DNA from: Nitrospirota bacterium
GTDB taxonomy: Bacteria; Nitrospirota; Thermodesulfovibrionia; Thermodesulfovibrionales; UBA6898
Direction of reading: 5' to 3'
Length of the DNA: 64,000 bases
Assembly (NCBI GenBank): GCA_021825365.1
Contig: JAKAHR010000008.1
Location: 1-64,000, forward strand
In this document: positions 43,918 through 52,856 of the stretch, in pieces
Layout of the letters: every line of letters begins with the position of its first letter
Numbering within the stretch: position 1 is the first letter of the stretch
Program-made: the position numbers and the translations under genes
Notes under the pieces: generated by a model
What the model was told of the DNA's origin: nothing
The model's database searches: none
The model's input: the letters and a program-made list of their open reading frames with translations, nothing else

Positions 43918-45365
43918 TGGCCGTCCGCTCCCTCGGAAGGATGAAGTCCATCGCTGAACTGGCCGTCATCTTCCTTGCCGACATCGTCTCCGTGTATGCT
44001 GTCTTCAGACTGTCGGTCTTTCTGCGGGAATCGGTCCTCCCCCTCTTCTACCGTCATTTCCCTGCTGTCGTGCCGGAGTGGGGAATCGGCGACCTGTGGT
44101 GGATATTCGTCGTCTGGGTATTCTTTTTCTACTATGAGGGGCTCTATACGAAGAGGCTATCCTTCTGGGATGAAGTCGGCGCACTCTGGAAGGTCGCCTT
44201 CTTCTCCACGGTCAGCGTCTTTACCATCCTCTCCGTGGGAAAGCTGGGCGACCAAATGTCCAGGACGGTCATCGTGCTCATGGGCCAGTTCGCGCTCGTC
44301 CTGTTCCCTCTTTTCCGCCTCCCCCTCAAGAAATCCCTGCGAAAGACCGGCCTTCTCCACCGGCGCGTCCTCATCCTCGGTGCAGGAGAGACAGGCAGGC
44401 TGGTGCTCAAGGCGCTCAGGAAAGAGCCGAACTTCGGGTATGAAGTGCTTGGCTTCCTGGACGACGATCCTGCAAAGGTCGGCAGGGAGATAGACGGCAT
44501 CAAGGTCCATAGGGGGACCGATAAAGCAGAGGTGTATATAAAGAGGTGCAACATAGAAGACCTCTTCATCGCCATGCCCGGGGCGGGGAAGGAAAGGCTC
44601 CAGGGACTGATCAACAGTCTTCAGCACAAGGTAGAGAGAATCCTCTTTGTCCCGGACATATTCGGCATCGCGGTCACGGGAACAAACCTCCAGCATTTTT
44701 TCCACGAAGAGGCCTTTGCGCTTGAGATGAAGAACAACATGTCCAACCCCTTCAACATCGCCGTCAAGCGGTGCTTCGATCTCGTGACAAGCGCCCTCCT
44801 GCTTCCGGTCCTGGCCGTGCCGATGGCCCTGACCGCCCTCCTCATCAGGCTGGACTCCCCGGGGCCGGCGATCTTTTCCCAGGAGCGGGTCGGCCGGAAG
44901 GGGCGGATCTTCCGGTGTTACAAGTTCAGGACCATGCATGCGGACGCTGAAGAACGGCTCGGGCGACTCCTGGAAGGCGACTCCCTCGCAAAGGCGAAAT
45001 GGGACAAGCACTGGAAACTCGACGATGACCCCCGTGTGACGGGCATCGGAAGGTTCCTCCGGACCACTTCCCTAGACGAACTCCCCCAGATACTGAACGT
45101 CCTCACGGGCGATATGAGCCTCGTCGGACCCCGGCCCGTGACGCAGGAAGAGATCGATATCCATTACAGGGACAGTGCCGAGCTTTGTTTCAGCGTGCCG
45201 CCGGGCATCACCGGACTCTGGCAGGTGAGCGGCAGGAGCAATACCGGGTATGACTACCGTATCACCCTCGATTCGTGGTACGTCCGCAACTGGAACCTCT
45301 GGCTCGACCTGGTGATCCTCCTGAAGACGGTCAGGATCGTCATCAGGAAGGAAGGCGCGTACTAA
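43917..45365 (+). CDS. Polyprenyl glycosylphosphotransferase (WbaP-like), initiating enzyme
   Basis: 482 residues. Four N-terminal helices lead into a CoA-binding-like nucleotide domain (RVLILGAGETGRLVLKALRK). A further helix (DLVTSALLLPVLAVPMALTA) and the catalytic phosphoglycosyltransferase domain complete it, with PAIFSQERVGRKGRIFRCYK, FRTTSLDEL-type text (LRTTSLDELPQILNVLTGDM) and SLVGPRPV. This polytopic PGT class transfers a sugar phosphate to undecaprenyl phosphate, starting glycan repeat synthesis. It heads the long glycosyltransferase series that follows. Confidence 0.92.
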   Translation: MAVRSLGRMKSIAELAVIFLADIVSVYAVFRLSVFLRESVLPLFYRHFPAVVPEWGIGDLWWIFVVWVFFFYYEGLYTKRLSFWDEVGALWKVAFFSTVSVFTILSVGKLGDQMSRTVIVLMGQFALVLFPLFRLPLKKSLRKTGLLHRRVLILGAGETGRLVLKALRKEPNFGYEVLGFLDDDPAKVGREIDGIKVHRGTDKAEVYIKRCNIEDLFIAMPGAGKERLQGLINSLQHKVERILFVPDIFGIAVTGTNLQHFFHEEAFALEMKNNMSNPFNIAVKRCFDLVTSALLLPVLAVPMALTALLIRLDSPGPAIFSQERVGRKGRIFRCYKFRTMHADAEERLGRLLEGDSLAKAKWDKHWKLDDDPRVTGIGRFLRTTSLDELPQILNVLTGDMSLVGPRPVTQEEIDIHYRDSAELCFSVPPGITGLWQVSGRSNTGYDYRITLDSWYVRNWNLWLDLVILLKTVRIVIRKEGAY

Positions 45366-45424
45366 GTGGGAAAGTATTATGAGGCTTTGAATTCATGCGG
45401 GTGATATAATACTATGTTTCCGGA

Positions 45425-46798
45425 ATGCAGGACTTTTTGCCGCATGAATACGAGAGAGGGAATTCGAAGGGCAGCATGCCGATACATGAACCCAGGATAA
45501 GCGTTGTCATCCCTTTATACAACCACGAGAAATATATCGCGGAAGCGGTATATTCAGTGCTCGGCCAATCATTCACGGATTTCGAGCTGATCGTCATAAA
45601 TGACGGATCATCGGATGGCTCCGAGAATGTCATAAGAGAGATCAAAGACGAAAGGATCAGATACTTCTTCCAGGACAACCAGGGCGCTTCCAAAGCAATC
45701 AACAGGGGAATAGGTCTTGCCCGGGGCGAGTATGTGAGCATCCTGAACTCGGACGACGTTTATGATCCAAAGAGGCTTGAAGAATGCCTCAGGACGCTTA
45801 AGACGGATCTTTCGCTCTCAGCGGTCTTTACGCATTTGGAATGTATCGATGCCAAAGGAAATTTCATCAAGCATCTCCGCGGTGCCGAGGAAAACTGGGC
45901 TGACCATACTCCCGAGACTTCGTTCAAGGGTGAAAACAATATCGCTCTCGACCTCCTCGCCGGAAATTTCCTGACGACGACCTCGAATCTGTTCTGCAGA
46001 AAGACCGTATTTGACTCCCTTGGCAATTTTTCGGATTTGCGGTATGCCCATGATTACGATTTCTTCCTGCGGCTTTGTTCTCATCACGCGGTGCACCTTA
46101 TTGAAAAGCCGCTCGTCAAGTACAGGATACACGGGCTGAACACGGTTAAGGAAAACGAGGCAGCGGTGCAGTATGAGGTCGGACTCGTCTTGACCGACTT
46201 CTTCCTGAACAGTGATTTCCGCCGTCTGTTCGGTGATGGAGATGTCTCCACCGTCATGACTAAATTCTTCAGTTCCGTGAAGACGGGCGATGCGGACAAG
46301 ATGATCATGACCCTCTTCGTCTTCGGCATGAAATATCCGGAGATCAAGAACGGCCTCTCTGACAGATTACGGCAAGATACGGGCAGTCCTTTCAGGAAGA
46401 CCTGCATGGAAAGGCTCTCGAAGATCTCGAAGGGGTGGATACTGTGGCGTGAGACGAATGAGAGGCTGGTCGCCAGGGAGAAGGAACTCAGCGAGGGGTG
46501 GATGCAGTGGCGTGAGACGAATGAGAGGCTGGTCGCCAGGGAGAAGGAACTCAGCGAGGGGTGGATGCAATGGCGTGAGACGAACGAGAGGCTGGTCGCC
46601 AGGGACAGGGAACTTCAGGAAGCGAAGGAGAATTTGGCCACACTGAATGAGAAGGTCGTCGCCCTTACTGATCAGCTGATCGAAAGGGATACGTACATAC
46701 AGTCAATACGGAATTCCTGGTGGTTTCGTTCCGGGCGTTTCCTGACAATGCCCTTTAGAAGATTATTTCACAAGGGCTTCTCGCAGAAGAACTCTTAG
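45425..46798 (+). CDS. Glycosyltransferase family 2 with 21-residue tandem repeats
   Basis: 457 residues. The GT2 domain (about 20-240) has RISVVIPLYNHEKYIAEAVY, ELIVINDGSSDGSENVI and EYVSILNSDDVYDPKRLEEC. The C-terminal part contains three 21-residue copies starting GWILW/GWMQW and continuing RETNERLVAREKELSE, a predicted coiled coil. A tail follows with RDTYIQSIRNSWWFRSGRFL, similar to a segment of the 1820-residue protein downstream. A TATAAT at 45405-45410 lies 14 bases before the ATG. The coil may place the enzyme next to partners or set chain length. Confidence 0.85.
   Translation: MQDFLPHEYERGNSKGSMPIHEPRISVVIPLYNHEKYIAEAVYSVLGQSFTDFELIVINDGSSDGSENVIREIKDERIRYFFQDNQGASKAINRGIGLARGEYVSILNSDDVYDPKRLEECLRTLKTDLSLSAVFTHLECIDAKGNFIKHLRGAEENWADHTPETSFKGENNIALDLLAGNFLTTTSNLFCRKTVFDSLGNFSDLRYAHDYDFFLRLCSHHAVHLIEKPLVKYRIHGLNTVKENEAAVQYEVGLVLTDFFLNSDFRRLFGDGDVSTVMTKFFSSVKTGDADKMIMTLFVFGMKYPEIKNGLSDRLRQDTGSPFRKTCMERLSKISKGWILWRETNERLVAREKELSEGWMQWRETNERLVAREKELSEGWMQWRETNERLVARDRELQEAKENLATLNEKVVALTDQLIERDTYIQSIRNSWWFRSGRFLTMPFRRLFHKGFSQKNS
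46433..46621 (+). repeat. 63-base in-frame tandem repeat, three copies
   Basis: Units at 46433-46495, 46496-46558 and 46559-46621 encode the 21-residue repeat of the glycosyltransferase. Copies one and two are almost identical in DNA, including silent positions, and copy three diverges only at its end (GACAGGGAACTTCAG). This points to recent slippage or recombination. Confidence 0.9.
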
Positions 46799-46800
46799 CT

Positions 46801-47556
46801 ATGGATACTACGCGCGGGATAGACATTTCTGTAGTTATTACAGCGCATCATGAGGGCCGTCTTGCACATCATACGATGCGCAGTCTCTTCCGGGCAAAAG
46901 ACTACGCATCGCAACGGGGACTGGAAATCGAAATCATCATTGTCCTGGACAGGGCTAATCAGGCTACGAATGACTATTTTTCGTCTTATCACGGCAGCGG
47001 GATAGCTGTAGAGACCGCCGATTTCGGCGATCTCGGTCTCTCACGTAATTTCGGCATAGGATTGACGTCCGGCAGATATGTGGGGATCATGGATGCTGAC
47101 AATCTTATCGGACGGAATTGGCTTTATGAAGCTGTCTTGCATCTTCGAAGAAGCAGCCGGCCTGTCATTGCGCATCCGGAATATCAAATGGTATTCGAGA
47201 AGAGAAATTTTGTCTTCAGGCAGATATCATCAACCGACGACAGGTTCAGGATATCAAATATTATCGAATATAACTACTGGGATGCCGTATGCGTGACAAA
47301 CAGAGATATATTTCTGAAGTGCCCTTACGAAAGCACGACCCGGACTCAGGGGTTCGGATTTGAAGACTGGCACTGGAACTGCCAAACGCTCTCCGAAGGC
47401 ATAGAGCATCATGTAGTCCCTGATACGGTGCATTTCATGCGCGAAAAGAGATCCGGGTCGCTCTTGTCTTACTCGAGGGAAGGGAATAGGATCATACGTC
47501 CTTCCAGGCTCTTCGATCCGTCGCTGTTTTCCCGCCTGATCAGGGCGGAAGGATGA
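46801..47556 (+). CDS. Glycosyltransferase family 2
   Basis: 251 residues. ISVVITAHHEGRLAHHTMRS opens the GT-A fold, EIIIVLDRANQAT and GRYVGIMDADNLIGRNWLYE provide the nucleotide and metal sites, and FGFEDWHWNCQTL holds the catalytic acidic motif. It starts two bases after the preceding gene's stop and belongs to the glycan operon. The sugar specificity cannot be inferred. Confidence 0.85.
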   Translation: MDTTRGIDISVVITAHHEGRLAHHTMRSLFRAKDYASQRGLEIEIIIVLDRANQATNDYFSSYHGSGIAVETADFGDLGLSRNFGIGLTSGRYVGIMDADNLIGRNWLYEAVLHLRRSSRPVIAHPEYQMVFEKRNFVFRQISSTDDRFRISNIIEYNYWDAVCVTNRDIFLKCPYESTTRTQGFGFEDWHWNCQTLSEGIEHHVVPDTVHFMREKRSGSLLSYSREGNRIIRPSRLFDPSLFSRLIRAEG

Positions 47557-47566
47557 GGGATAAAGA

Positions 47567-49093
47567 ATGACCGGTCCTTATCCTGTGCGAGACCTCGTCT
47601 ACAGGGCTGCCCGTCTTCCGTATCGGCTGCTTAAGCGGATCTTCGGCCCGGCGGTCCGCTCCCGCCCGAGGCTGCACCGCTTTGCGGTGGCAATAAAAGA
47701 AGCGACCCGGGAATTCATAAAACCTCCTTTGGCAGTGCAGCTGACGGCCCGGCAGCCTGATGTGACAACGTCGTGCGCCCCCGCACCGTCTGTCCCGGAT
47801 TTCAATAGAACCAGCGGCCTGCCCGAATGGCTAATCGAGGAGTGGAGGGAGATCCATGAAATCGAACCACTGCTCTTTCCTGATCCGAATATCCAGTTTA
47901 ATGTCGTCACGGATTTCATTCAGGAATCGCGCGTGGGAAGACATTACCTTGACCTCTGTTCGCTCTATGGAGAAAAGGTGAGTCACGTCTTCCTGGTGCC
48001 GTGGCTGAAGACGGGGGGAGCTGACCTGGTCACCCTGAATTACGTCAGGGCCCTCAGCGATCACGTCTCAGGCGCAAAGGTGGTGGTGATCTCGACGGAG
48101 AACTCGGATTCGCCGTGGGCAAAAAAACTTCCGGCTGAAACACGCTTCATTGAATTCGGAAAGAGTTATCCTCACCTTTCCGGGGAAGAAAAGGAGAGAT
48201 TGCTGACTCGGGTGCTTTTGCAGTCCCCTCCCCGCGTAATCCACAATATAAACTCACTCCTTGGCTACAATATATTCATAAAGCATGGCAGCGCGATAGC
48301 GGAGAACTCACACTTGTTTGCCAGCGCATTTTGCGAGGACGTGACCCGCGAAGGCAGGTCTATCGGGTATCCTGTCTGCTTCCTGCCGCACTGCTTCGAT
48401 GCGCTTACCGCAGTGTTTTCAGACAACCGGCACATACTGAACAAGCTCCACGACATCTTTGCCTTTCAGGAGGAGAAACTCCTTGTGCATTATCAGCCCA
48501 TGGCTGTGGAATCAGTGAAAAGAAAGCGCTCCGTCCACTCAGGGCAAGACTCTCTGGACATACTCTGGGCGAGCAGGCTCGATATCCAAAAGAGGCCTGA
48601 CATCCTGATAAAAATTGCGGAGAGGTGCAAGGATATGCCCTTCACCTTTCACGTATACGGGGCGCCTGTCTACGGGACAACGAATCACGAGGCAAAGGCA
48701 TTTGTCAATTCGCTGAACTCCCTGCCCAACGTCAGGTACTACGGCCCCTTTGACGGGTTGCGCTCGATCCCGGCCGATAACTGCGACGTCTTCCTTTACA
48801 CGTCCCAGTGGGATGGCCTGCCGAATGTCCTGCTTGAGGCGGTGTCCATGGGGCTGCCTGTCGTCGCCTCCGCAACAGGGGGGATTCCCGAACTCATCCA
48901 GGACGGAAAGACGGGATTTGCAGTCGTGCCCTTTGATAATATTGAGGGTTATGCCGAAGCGCTCACGAAGGTCCATCAGGACCGATCGGTCCTGGGAGAC
49001 ATGGCCGGCAGTTCGTTGGAATTGCTAAAGTCAAGACACTCGTGGGACAACTTCACACGTGCTATCAGGGATGTGCCATTCTATGCGGGTTAG
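47567..49093 (+). CDS. Glycosyltransferase family 4 (GT-B)
   Basis: 508 residues, with a GAGGG ribosome binding site. The first ~130 residues are a less conserved leader. The N-lobe holds HVFLVPWLKTGGADLVTLNY, and the C-lobe has DILWASRLDIQKRPDILIKI and the nucleotide-sugar site SQWDGLPNVLLEAVSMGLPV (E-x7-E region), then ATGGIPELIQDGKTGF. It is a retaining enzyme in surface glycan assembly. The 3' end overlaps the downstream methyltransferase by 11 bases. Confidence 0.88.
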   Translation: MTGPYPVRDLVYRAARLPYRLLKRIFGPAVRSRPRLHRFAVAIKEATREFIKPPLAVQLTARQPDVTTSCAPAPSVPDFNRTSGLPEWLIEEWREIHEIEPLLFPDPNIQFNVVTDFIQESRVGRHYLDLCSLYGEKVSHVFLVPWLKTGGADLVTLNYVRALSDHVSGAKVVVISTENSDSPWAKKLPAETRFIEFGKSYPHLSGEEKERLLTRVLLQSPPRVIHNINSLLGYNIFIKHGSAIAENSHLFASAFCEDVTREGRSIGYPVCFLPHCFDALTAVFSDNRHILNKLHDIFAFQEEKLLVHYQPMAVESVKRKRSVHSGQDSLDILWASRLDIQKRPDILIKIAERCKDMPFTFHVYGAPVYGTTNHEAKAFVNSLNSLPNVRYYGPFDGLRSIPADNCDVFLYTSQWDGLPNVLLEAVSMGLPVVASATGGIPELIQDGKTGFAVVPFDNIEGYAEALTKVHQDRSVLGDMAGSSLELLKSRHSWDNFTRAIRDVPFYAG

Positions 49094-49838
49094 GCAACGG
49101 GTGAAGGGCTTGGGGAATCATATTCTATCCTTACTACGGAGGCATGAAAACGTGTCATGTGACGAATGGATCAGCCACAGTGTTCATGGAAAGACGTTCG
49201 CAGATGTGGGAGGATTGTGGGGCACCGTAAACGAGAAGGTCAGCGTTGCCGCGAGGGCAGGTGCAAGGGAGACGACCATGATCGATATTACGCCCCCCGA
49301 TCACGAGGCGTGGGCACAGTTTTACCAGAGGTGCGCCGACCAGGGCGTTGAGTGCGGCAAGAGCATAACGGCAAATGTGGATGATCCGGGATTCGCTGAA
49401 AAAGTGGGCATGTACGATGTAGTCCATTGTTCCGGCGTTATTTATCATTGTCCGAATCCTGTCTATACACTCGCTCAACTTGCCAGCATTTCGAGGGAAA
49501 TACTGATCATCGGAAGCACCGTCATACCTCACCACATCAGCAACAGCAAGGGTGCCATCGCCATGGAGGAGAACTCCGCGCTCTTTGTTCCCGCCCTCAA
49601 TGACAGGCAAAGAGAGGTTATCACCTTTTATCTCGAGGAGGTTCAGGCAAAAGCCGTGGGGATTAATCTTCCTCTTGCTGAGGGGTGGTCCATGACGGAT
49701 TATTGCCCATGGTGGTACCTTTTCACCACCGACTATGTCGCGGGGCTCATGAGGGTCTGCGGTTTCGGCGTGACGGAGACGAGCTCGGTCTGGCAGGGCA
49801 GGGCCGCCTATCTCCTGGGCAAAAGGATAAAGATGTAA
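49083..49838 (+). CDS. SAM-dependent methyltransferase-like protein
   Basis: About 251 residues from the ATG at 49083; the exact start is uncertain. GKTFADVGGLWGTVNEKVSV is a class I motif I in which the usual G-x-G-x-G reads GGLWG. ETTMIDITPPDHEAWAQFYQ, MYDVVHCSGVIYHCPNPVYT and SREILIIGSTVIPHH follow in the expected order. A resemblance to tRNA uridine-5-oxyacetic acid methyltransferase-like proteins (CmoB type: VIYH-x-x-x-P) is visible, but the context argues for a glycan substrate. It lies in the operon with minimal spacing. Confidence 0.75.
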   Translation: MRVRQRVKGLGNHILSLLRRHENVSCDEWISHSVHGKTFADVGGLWGTVNEKVSVAARAGARETTMIDITPPDHEAWAQFYQRCADQGVECGKSITANVDDPGFAEKVGMYDVVHCSGVIYHCPNPVYTLAQLASISREILIIGSTVIPHHISNSKGAIAMEENSALFVPALNDRQREVITFYLEEVQAKAVGINLPLAEGWSMTDYCPWWYLFTTDYVAGLMRVCGFGVTETSSVWQGRAAYLLGKRIKM

Positions 49839-49840
49839 CG

Positions 49841-52189
49841 ATGCATTATCCGGTTTCCGTCATTATCAGGACGAAGAATGAGTCGCACTATCTCGGCAGG
49901 GTCTTGCAGAGGCTCGGCGAACAGAAGTACCCGGGAGCCGTCGAGATCATTGTGGTCGATTCCGGCTCAACCGACAGCACGGTGAGGATTGCGGAAGACT
50001 TCGGATGCCGTATTATCCAGGTGAAGCCGGAAGATTTTTCTTTCGGCCGCGCCCTGAATATCGGCATAGAATACGCCTCGAGCAGTATTGTCATCAATCT
50101 GAGCGGGCATTCCGTGCCGGAGACGACCGACTATCTCGATCTTATGGTCCGGCCTTTTGCCGATCATTTCGTCGCAGCCACCTTCGGCAGGGACATCCCC
50201 TGGCCGGAGGCATGCCCCTCCCAGGCGAGAGATATCTCCAACCATTTTCCCGAAGTCGGCCCCGACGGCAACAAGTTCTCAAATGCGAATGCCGCACTGC
50301 GGAAGACCGTCTGGGAAAAGATAAAATTCGATGAGGACATCCCGGCTGCCGAGGATCTCCTGTGGGCCAGGCAGGTCATGAATGCGGGCCACCGGATTCA
50401 CTACATCCCCGAGGCCAGGGTCTATCATTCGCACACCTCTTCGCTACGGTATAGTCGCAGGCGGGCCTACATAGAGAGCAGGAGCATCAACAGCTTCGAT
50501 GAGAAAAAATATCACTTCGGTGTCTTACGGTTCGCAAAGTTCATGCTGCGGCAGACGACGGAAGACATGATATTCTCCCTGCGGAACAGATATTCCCTGC
50601 TCTGGCTTCTGCATATCCCCCTATACAGATTCGCCCAGGGGATAGGTTATTTCAGGGGATTCAGGGACGGGGCCGGCCTCCATATCGATACTCTTTCGAA
50701 AACGGGCGAATACGCCTTCCAGGAGACGCCACGAAGCGGGAAGAGGAAGGTCCTCATGGTTGTCCTCTCTTTTTTGCCGGAGAGCGCCGGGGGCACGGAA
50801 TATTATACTCTCACCCTTGCCAAGGCATTGGCCTCAAGGGGCTGGGAGGTAAAGGTTGTATCTGCGGTGAGGGACATCACGCAACAGCGATACAAGGTGC
50901 GGCAGGCCATCTGCGAAGGGATAGAGGTCATTAAGGTCAATAATCCTCCCGAGTTCTACACAAGATACGTCGACTATTTCATAGACCATACCGTCGACCA
51001 TATCTTCGGCAGGATACTCAAGGCGGAAAAGCCGGATCTGGTCCATTTTCAACATACCGCATATCTCTCTTCCCGCCTGCCCGAAGTCGCGCATCAATTG
51101 AAAGTCCCCAGCGTCTTTACTCTCCACGATTACTGGTATATGTGTCACAGGAGCCAACTCCTGAGACCTGCGGAAGGGATATGTCCCGGCCCCTCCGGGG
51201 GGATCTACTGCGCAACCTGCTACGATCCTGCCCGGCCAAACCAGGCCGGCGTGCCGAAATTCCCTTTTGTAAGCAGGGTCCTTCAGATGAGCTTCGTAAG
51301 ACGTCTGAATATCAAGGAATGGCTGTCGCCGGGAATAAAGCAGAAACTCAAGAAACTGCTCTACAAGGGGCCGGCGGCAAGAAGCTCCGAACCGAACGAA
51401 TCGACGATATCTTACCCCTCACCTGAGCTCTGGAGCATTCTGGAGCATTCATTCAGGCTGGGTTTCATGAAGAGACAGCTCACCTTCCCTGCTGCCGTCA
51501 TCAGCCCTTCCTTGCATCTGAAGAAGCGGTATGAAGCCGAGGGATTCCGTGAAATTGCGTATGTGCCTCATGGGTTCGAACCTCGCGAGAAGATCCCCCG
51601 TCCTCCGTTTACTGGAAGTCTGCTCATCGCTTATGTAGGCAATATCACTCCGGTGAAAGGCGCGGATATACTCCTCAGGGAATTGAAGTTTGTCAGCAGG
51701 AGGCAGAACATCAGATTAGTATTCTATGGAAAAGTATTGGATGCGATTTATCAGCAGAAATTGGAAACAGCTGCAAAAGATTATCCCGATGTCGATATCT
51801 CTTTTAAGGGACCGTATAAATCGTCTGATTTGGGAGAACTTCTGGCCGATGTGCACCTTGTAGTCTTCCCGTCGATATGGGAGGAAAACCATCCTTTGGT
51901 TATCAGGGAGGCATTGTTACATGGTGTTCCGGTCATAGCCTCTTCTTGGGGAGGAGCTCCTGAAGCTATCGAAGAAGGAACAAACGGATTTACCTTCGAT
52001 CCCTACAAGGAGGGGGAACTTGCTGCCAGAATAGACTTCATCCTTGAGAACCCTGAAACGCTCGATCAGCTGGCGAAGGGGGCACGGAATTCGAGGATCG
52101 AAAGCATGGAAGACCATGCAGGGCAGATTATCGGAATATATGACGCCTCGCTTCGACGCCCTTTCGAGGAGGTCAAGAGTGGCAAATAA
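49841..52189 (+). CDS. Bifunctional glycosyltransferase, GT2 fused to GT4
   Basis: 782 residues from the ATG at 49841. Residues about 1-250 are a GT2 domain (YPVSVIIRTKNESHYLGRVL; EIIVVDSGSTDSTVRIAEDF; late motif PAAEDLLWARQVMNAGHRIH). Residues about 300-775 are a GT-B GT4 enzyme (KVLMVVLSFLPESAGGTEYY; LLIAYVGNITPVKGADILLR; FPSIWEENHPLVIREALLHG with E-x7-E). The GT4 half contains an unusual cysteine-rich loop (CHRSQLLRPAEGICPGPSGG then YCATCYDP), as in related wall-glycan enzymes. One protein may add two successive sugars. Confidence 0.88.
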   Translation: MHYPVSVIIRTKNESHYLGRVLQRLGEQKYPGAVEIIVVDSGSTDSTVRIAEDFGCRIIQVKPEDFSFGRALNIGIEYASSSIVINLSGHSVPETTDYLDLMVRPFADHFVAATFGRDIPWPEACPSQARDISNHFPEVGPDGNKFSNANAALRKTVWEKIKFDEDIPAAEDLLWARQVMNAGHRIHYIPEARVYHSHTSSLRYSRRRAYIESRSINSFDEKKYHFGVLRFAKFMLRQTTEDMIFSLRNRYSLLWLLHIPLYRFAQGIGYFRGFRDGAGLHIDTLSKTGEYAFQETPRSGKRKVLMVVLSFLPESAGGTEYYTLTLAKALASRGWEVKVVSAVRDITQQRYKVRQAICEGIEVIKVNNPPEFYTRYVDYFIDHTVDHIFGRILKAEKPDLVHFQHTAYLSSRLPEVAHQLKVPSVFTLHDYWYMCHRSQLLRPAEGICPGPSGGIYCATCYDPARPNQAGVPKFPFVSRVLQMSFVRRLNIKEWLSPGIKQKLKKLLYKGPAARSSEPNESTISYPSPELWSILEHSFRLGFMKRQLTFPAAVISPSLHLKKRYEAEGFREIAYVPHGFEPREKIPRPPFTGSLLIAYVGNITPVKGADILLRELKFVSRRQNIRLVFYGKVLDAIYQQKLETAAKDYPDVDISFKGPYKSSDLGELLADVHLVVFPSIWEENHPLVIREALLHGVPVIASSWGGAPEAIEEGTNGFTFDPYKEGELAARIDFILENPETLDQLAKGARNSRIESMEDHAGQIIGIYDASLRRPFEEVKSGK

Positions 52190-52847
52190 GAAGAAGTGGG
52201 AAAAGGGGGCAAGCCATGAGACTGATTTCTGGTCAGAGTGGTTCCGGACGAAGGGAATGGAATGGCAACAGGACTATAAGGCCCGTTTGGATGACTCCCT
52301 CCCCTTTCAGGAGTACCTGATCAAGTATTTGCCGAAGTCTTCCAGATGCTCAATCCTGGACGTCGGTGCAGGGCCGCTCACTCTTTTGGGTAAGGTCCTG
52401 CCGGGTTATGAACTCGATATAACGGCTGTTGACCCCCTGGCCAACGAATATGATGACATACTGAAGCGCTTCCGTATTTCGCCTGTCATAAGGACTCAAT
52501 ACTGTGAAGCCGAGCGACTCTCCGACAAATTCTTGCCGGAGAGTTTCGACCTTGTTCACATACAAAATGCACTGGATCACAGTTATGACCCCCTCGAAGG
52601 TATTAAACAGATGCTGACGGTGTTAAAGAAGGATTGTTATATATTTTTGTCACACCTGACGAATGAAGCCGAGAAAGAGAAATATATCGGCTTTCATCAG
52701 TGGAACTTCTGCCGGGAGGGCGATAGATTCATCATCTGGAACAAGGACAATAGAGTCGACGTGGCCGAAGAATTAGGGGATCGCGCGCAGCTGACCATTA
52801 GCGGTGATCAGACGTGGAACGTTGTTGAAATAAAAAAAGTGAGATAG
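52179..52847 (+). CDS. Class I methyltransferase (glycan operon)
   Basis: 222 residues from the GTG at 52179 (GAGGAGG upstream), overlapping the preceding gene by 11 bases. SAM motif I is CSILDVGAGPLTLLGKVLPG, then ITAVDPLANEYDDIL (acidic residue of motif II), FDLVHIQNALDHSYDP (motif IV) and a late strand block. It probably O-methylates a sugar or the chain end. The open frame extends upstream inside the neighbouring gene; the Shine-Dalgarno decides the start. Confidence 0.82.
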   Translation: MANKKKWEKGASHETDFWSEWFRTKGMEWQQDYKARLDDSLPFQEYLIKYLPKSSRCSILDVGAGPLTLLGKVLPGYELDITAVDPLANEYDDILKRFRISPVIRTQYCEAERLSDKFLPESFDLVHIQNALDHSYDPLEGIKQMLTVLKKDCYIFLSHLTNEAEKEKYIGFHQWNFCREGDRFIIWNKDNRVDVAEELGDRAQLTISGDQTWNVVEIKKVR

Positions 52848-52856
52848 ACATCACCT

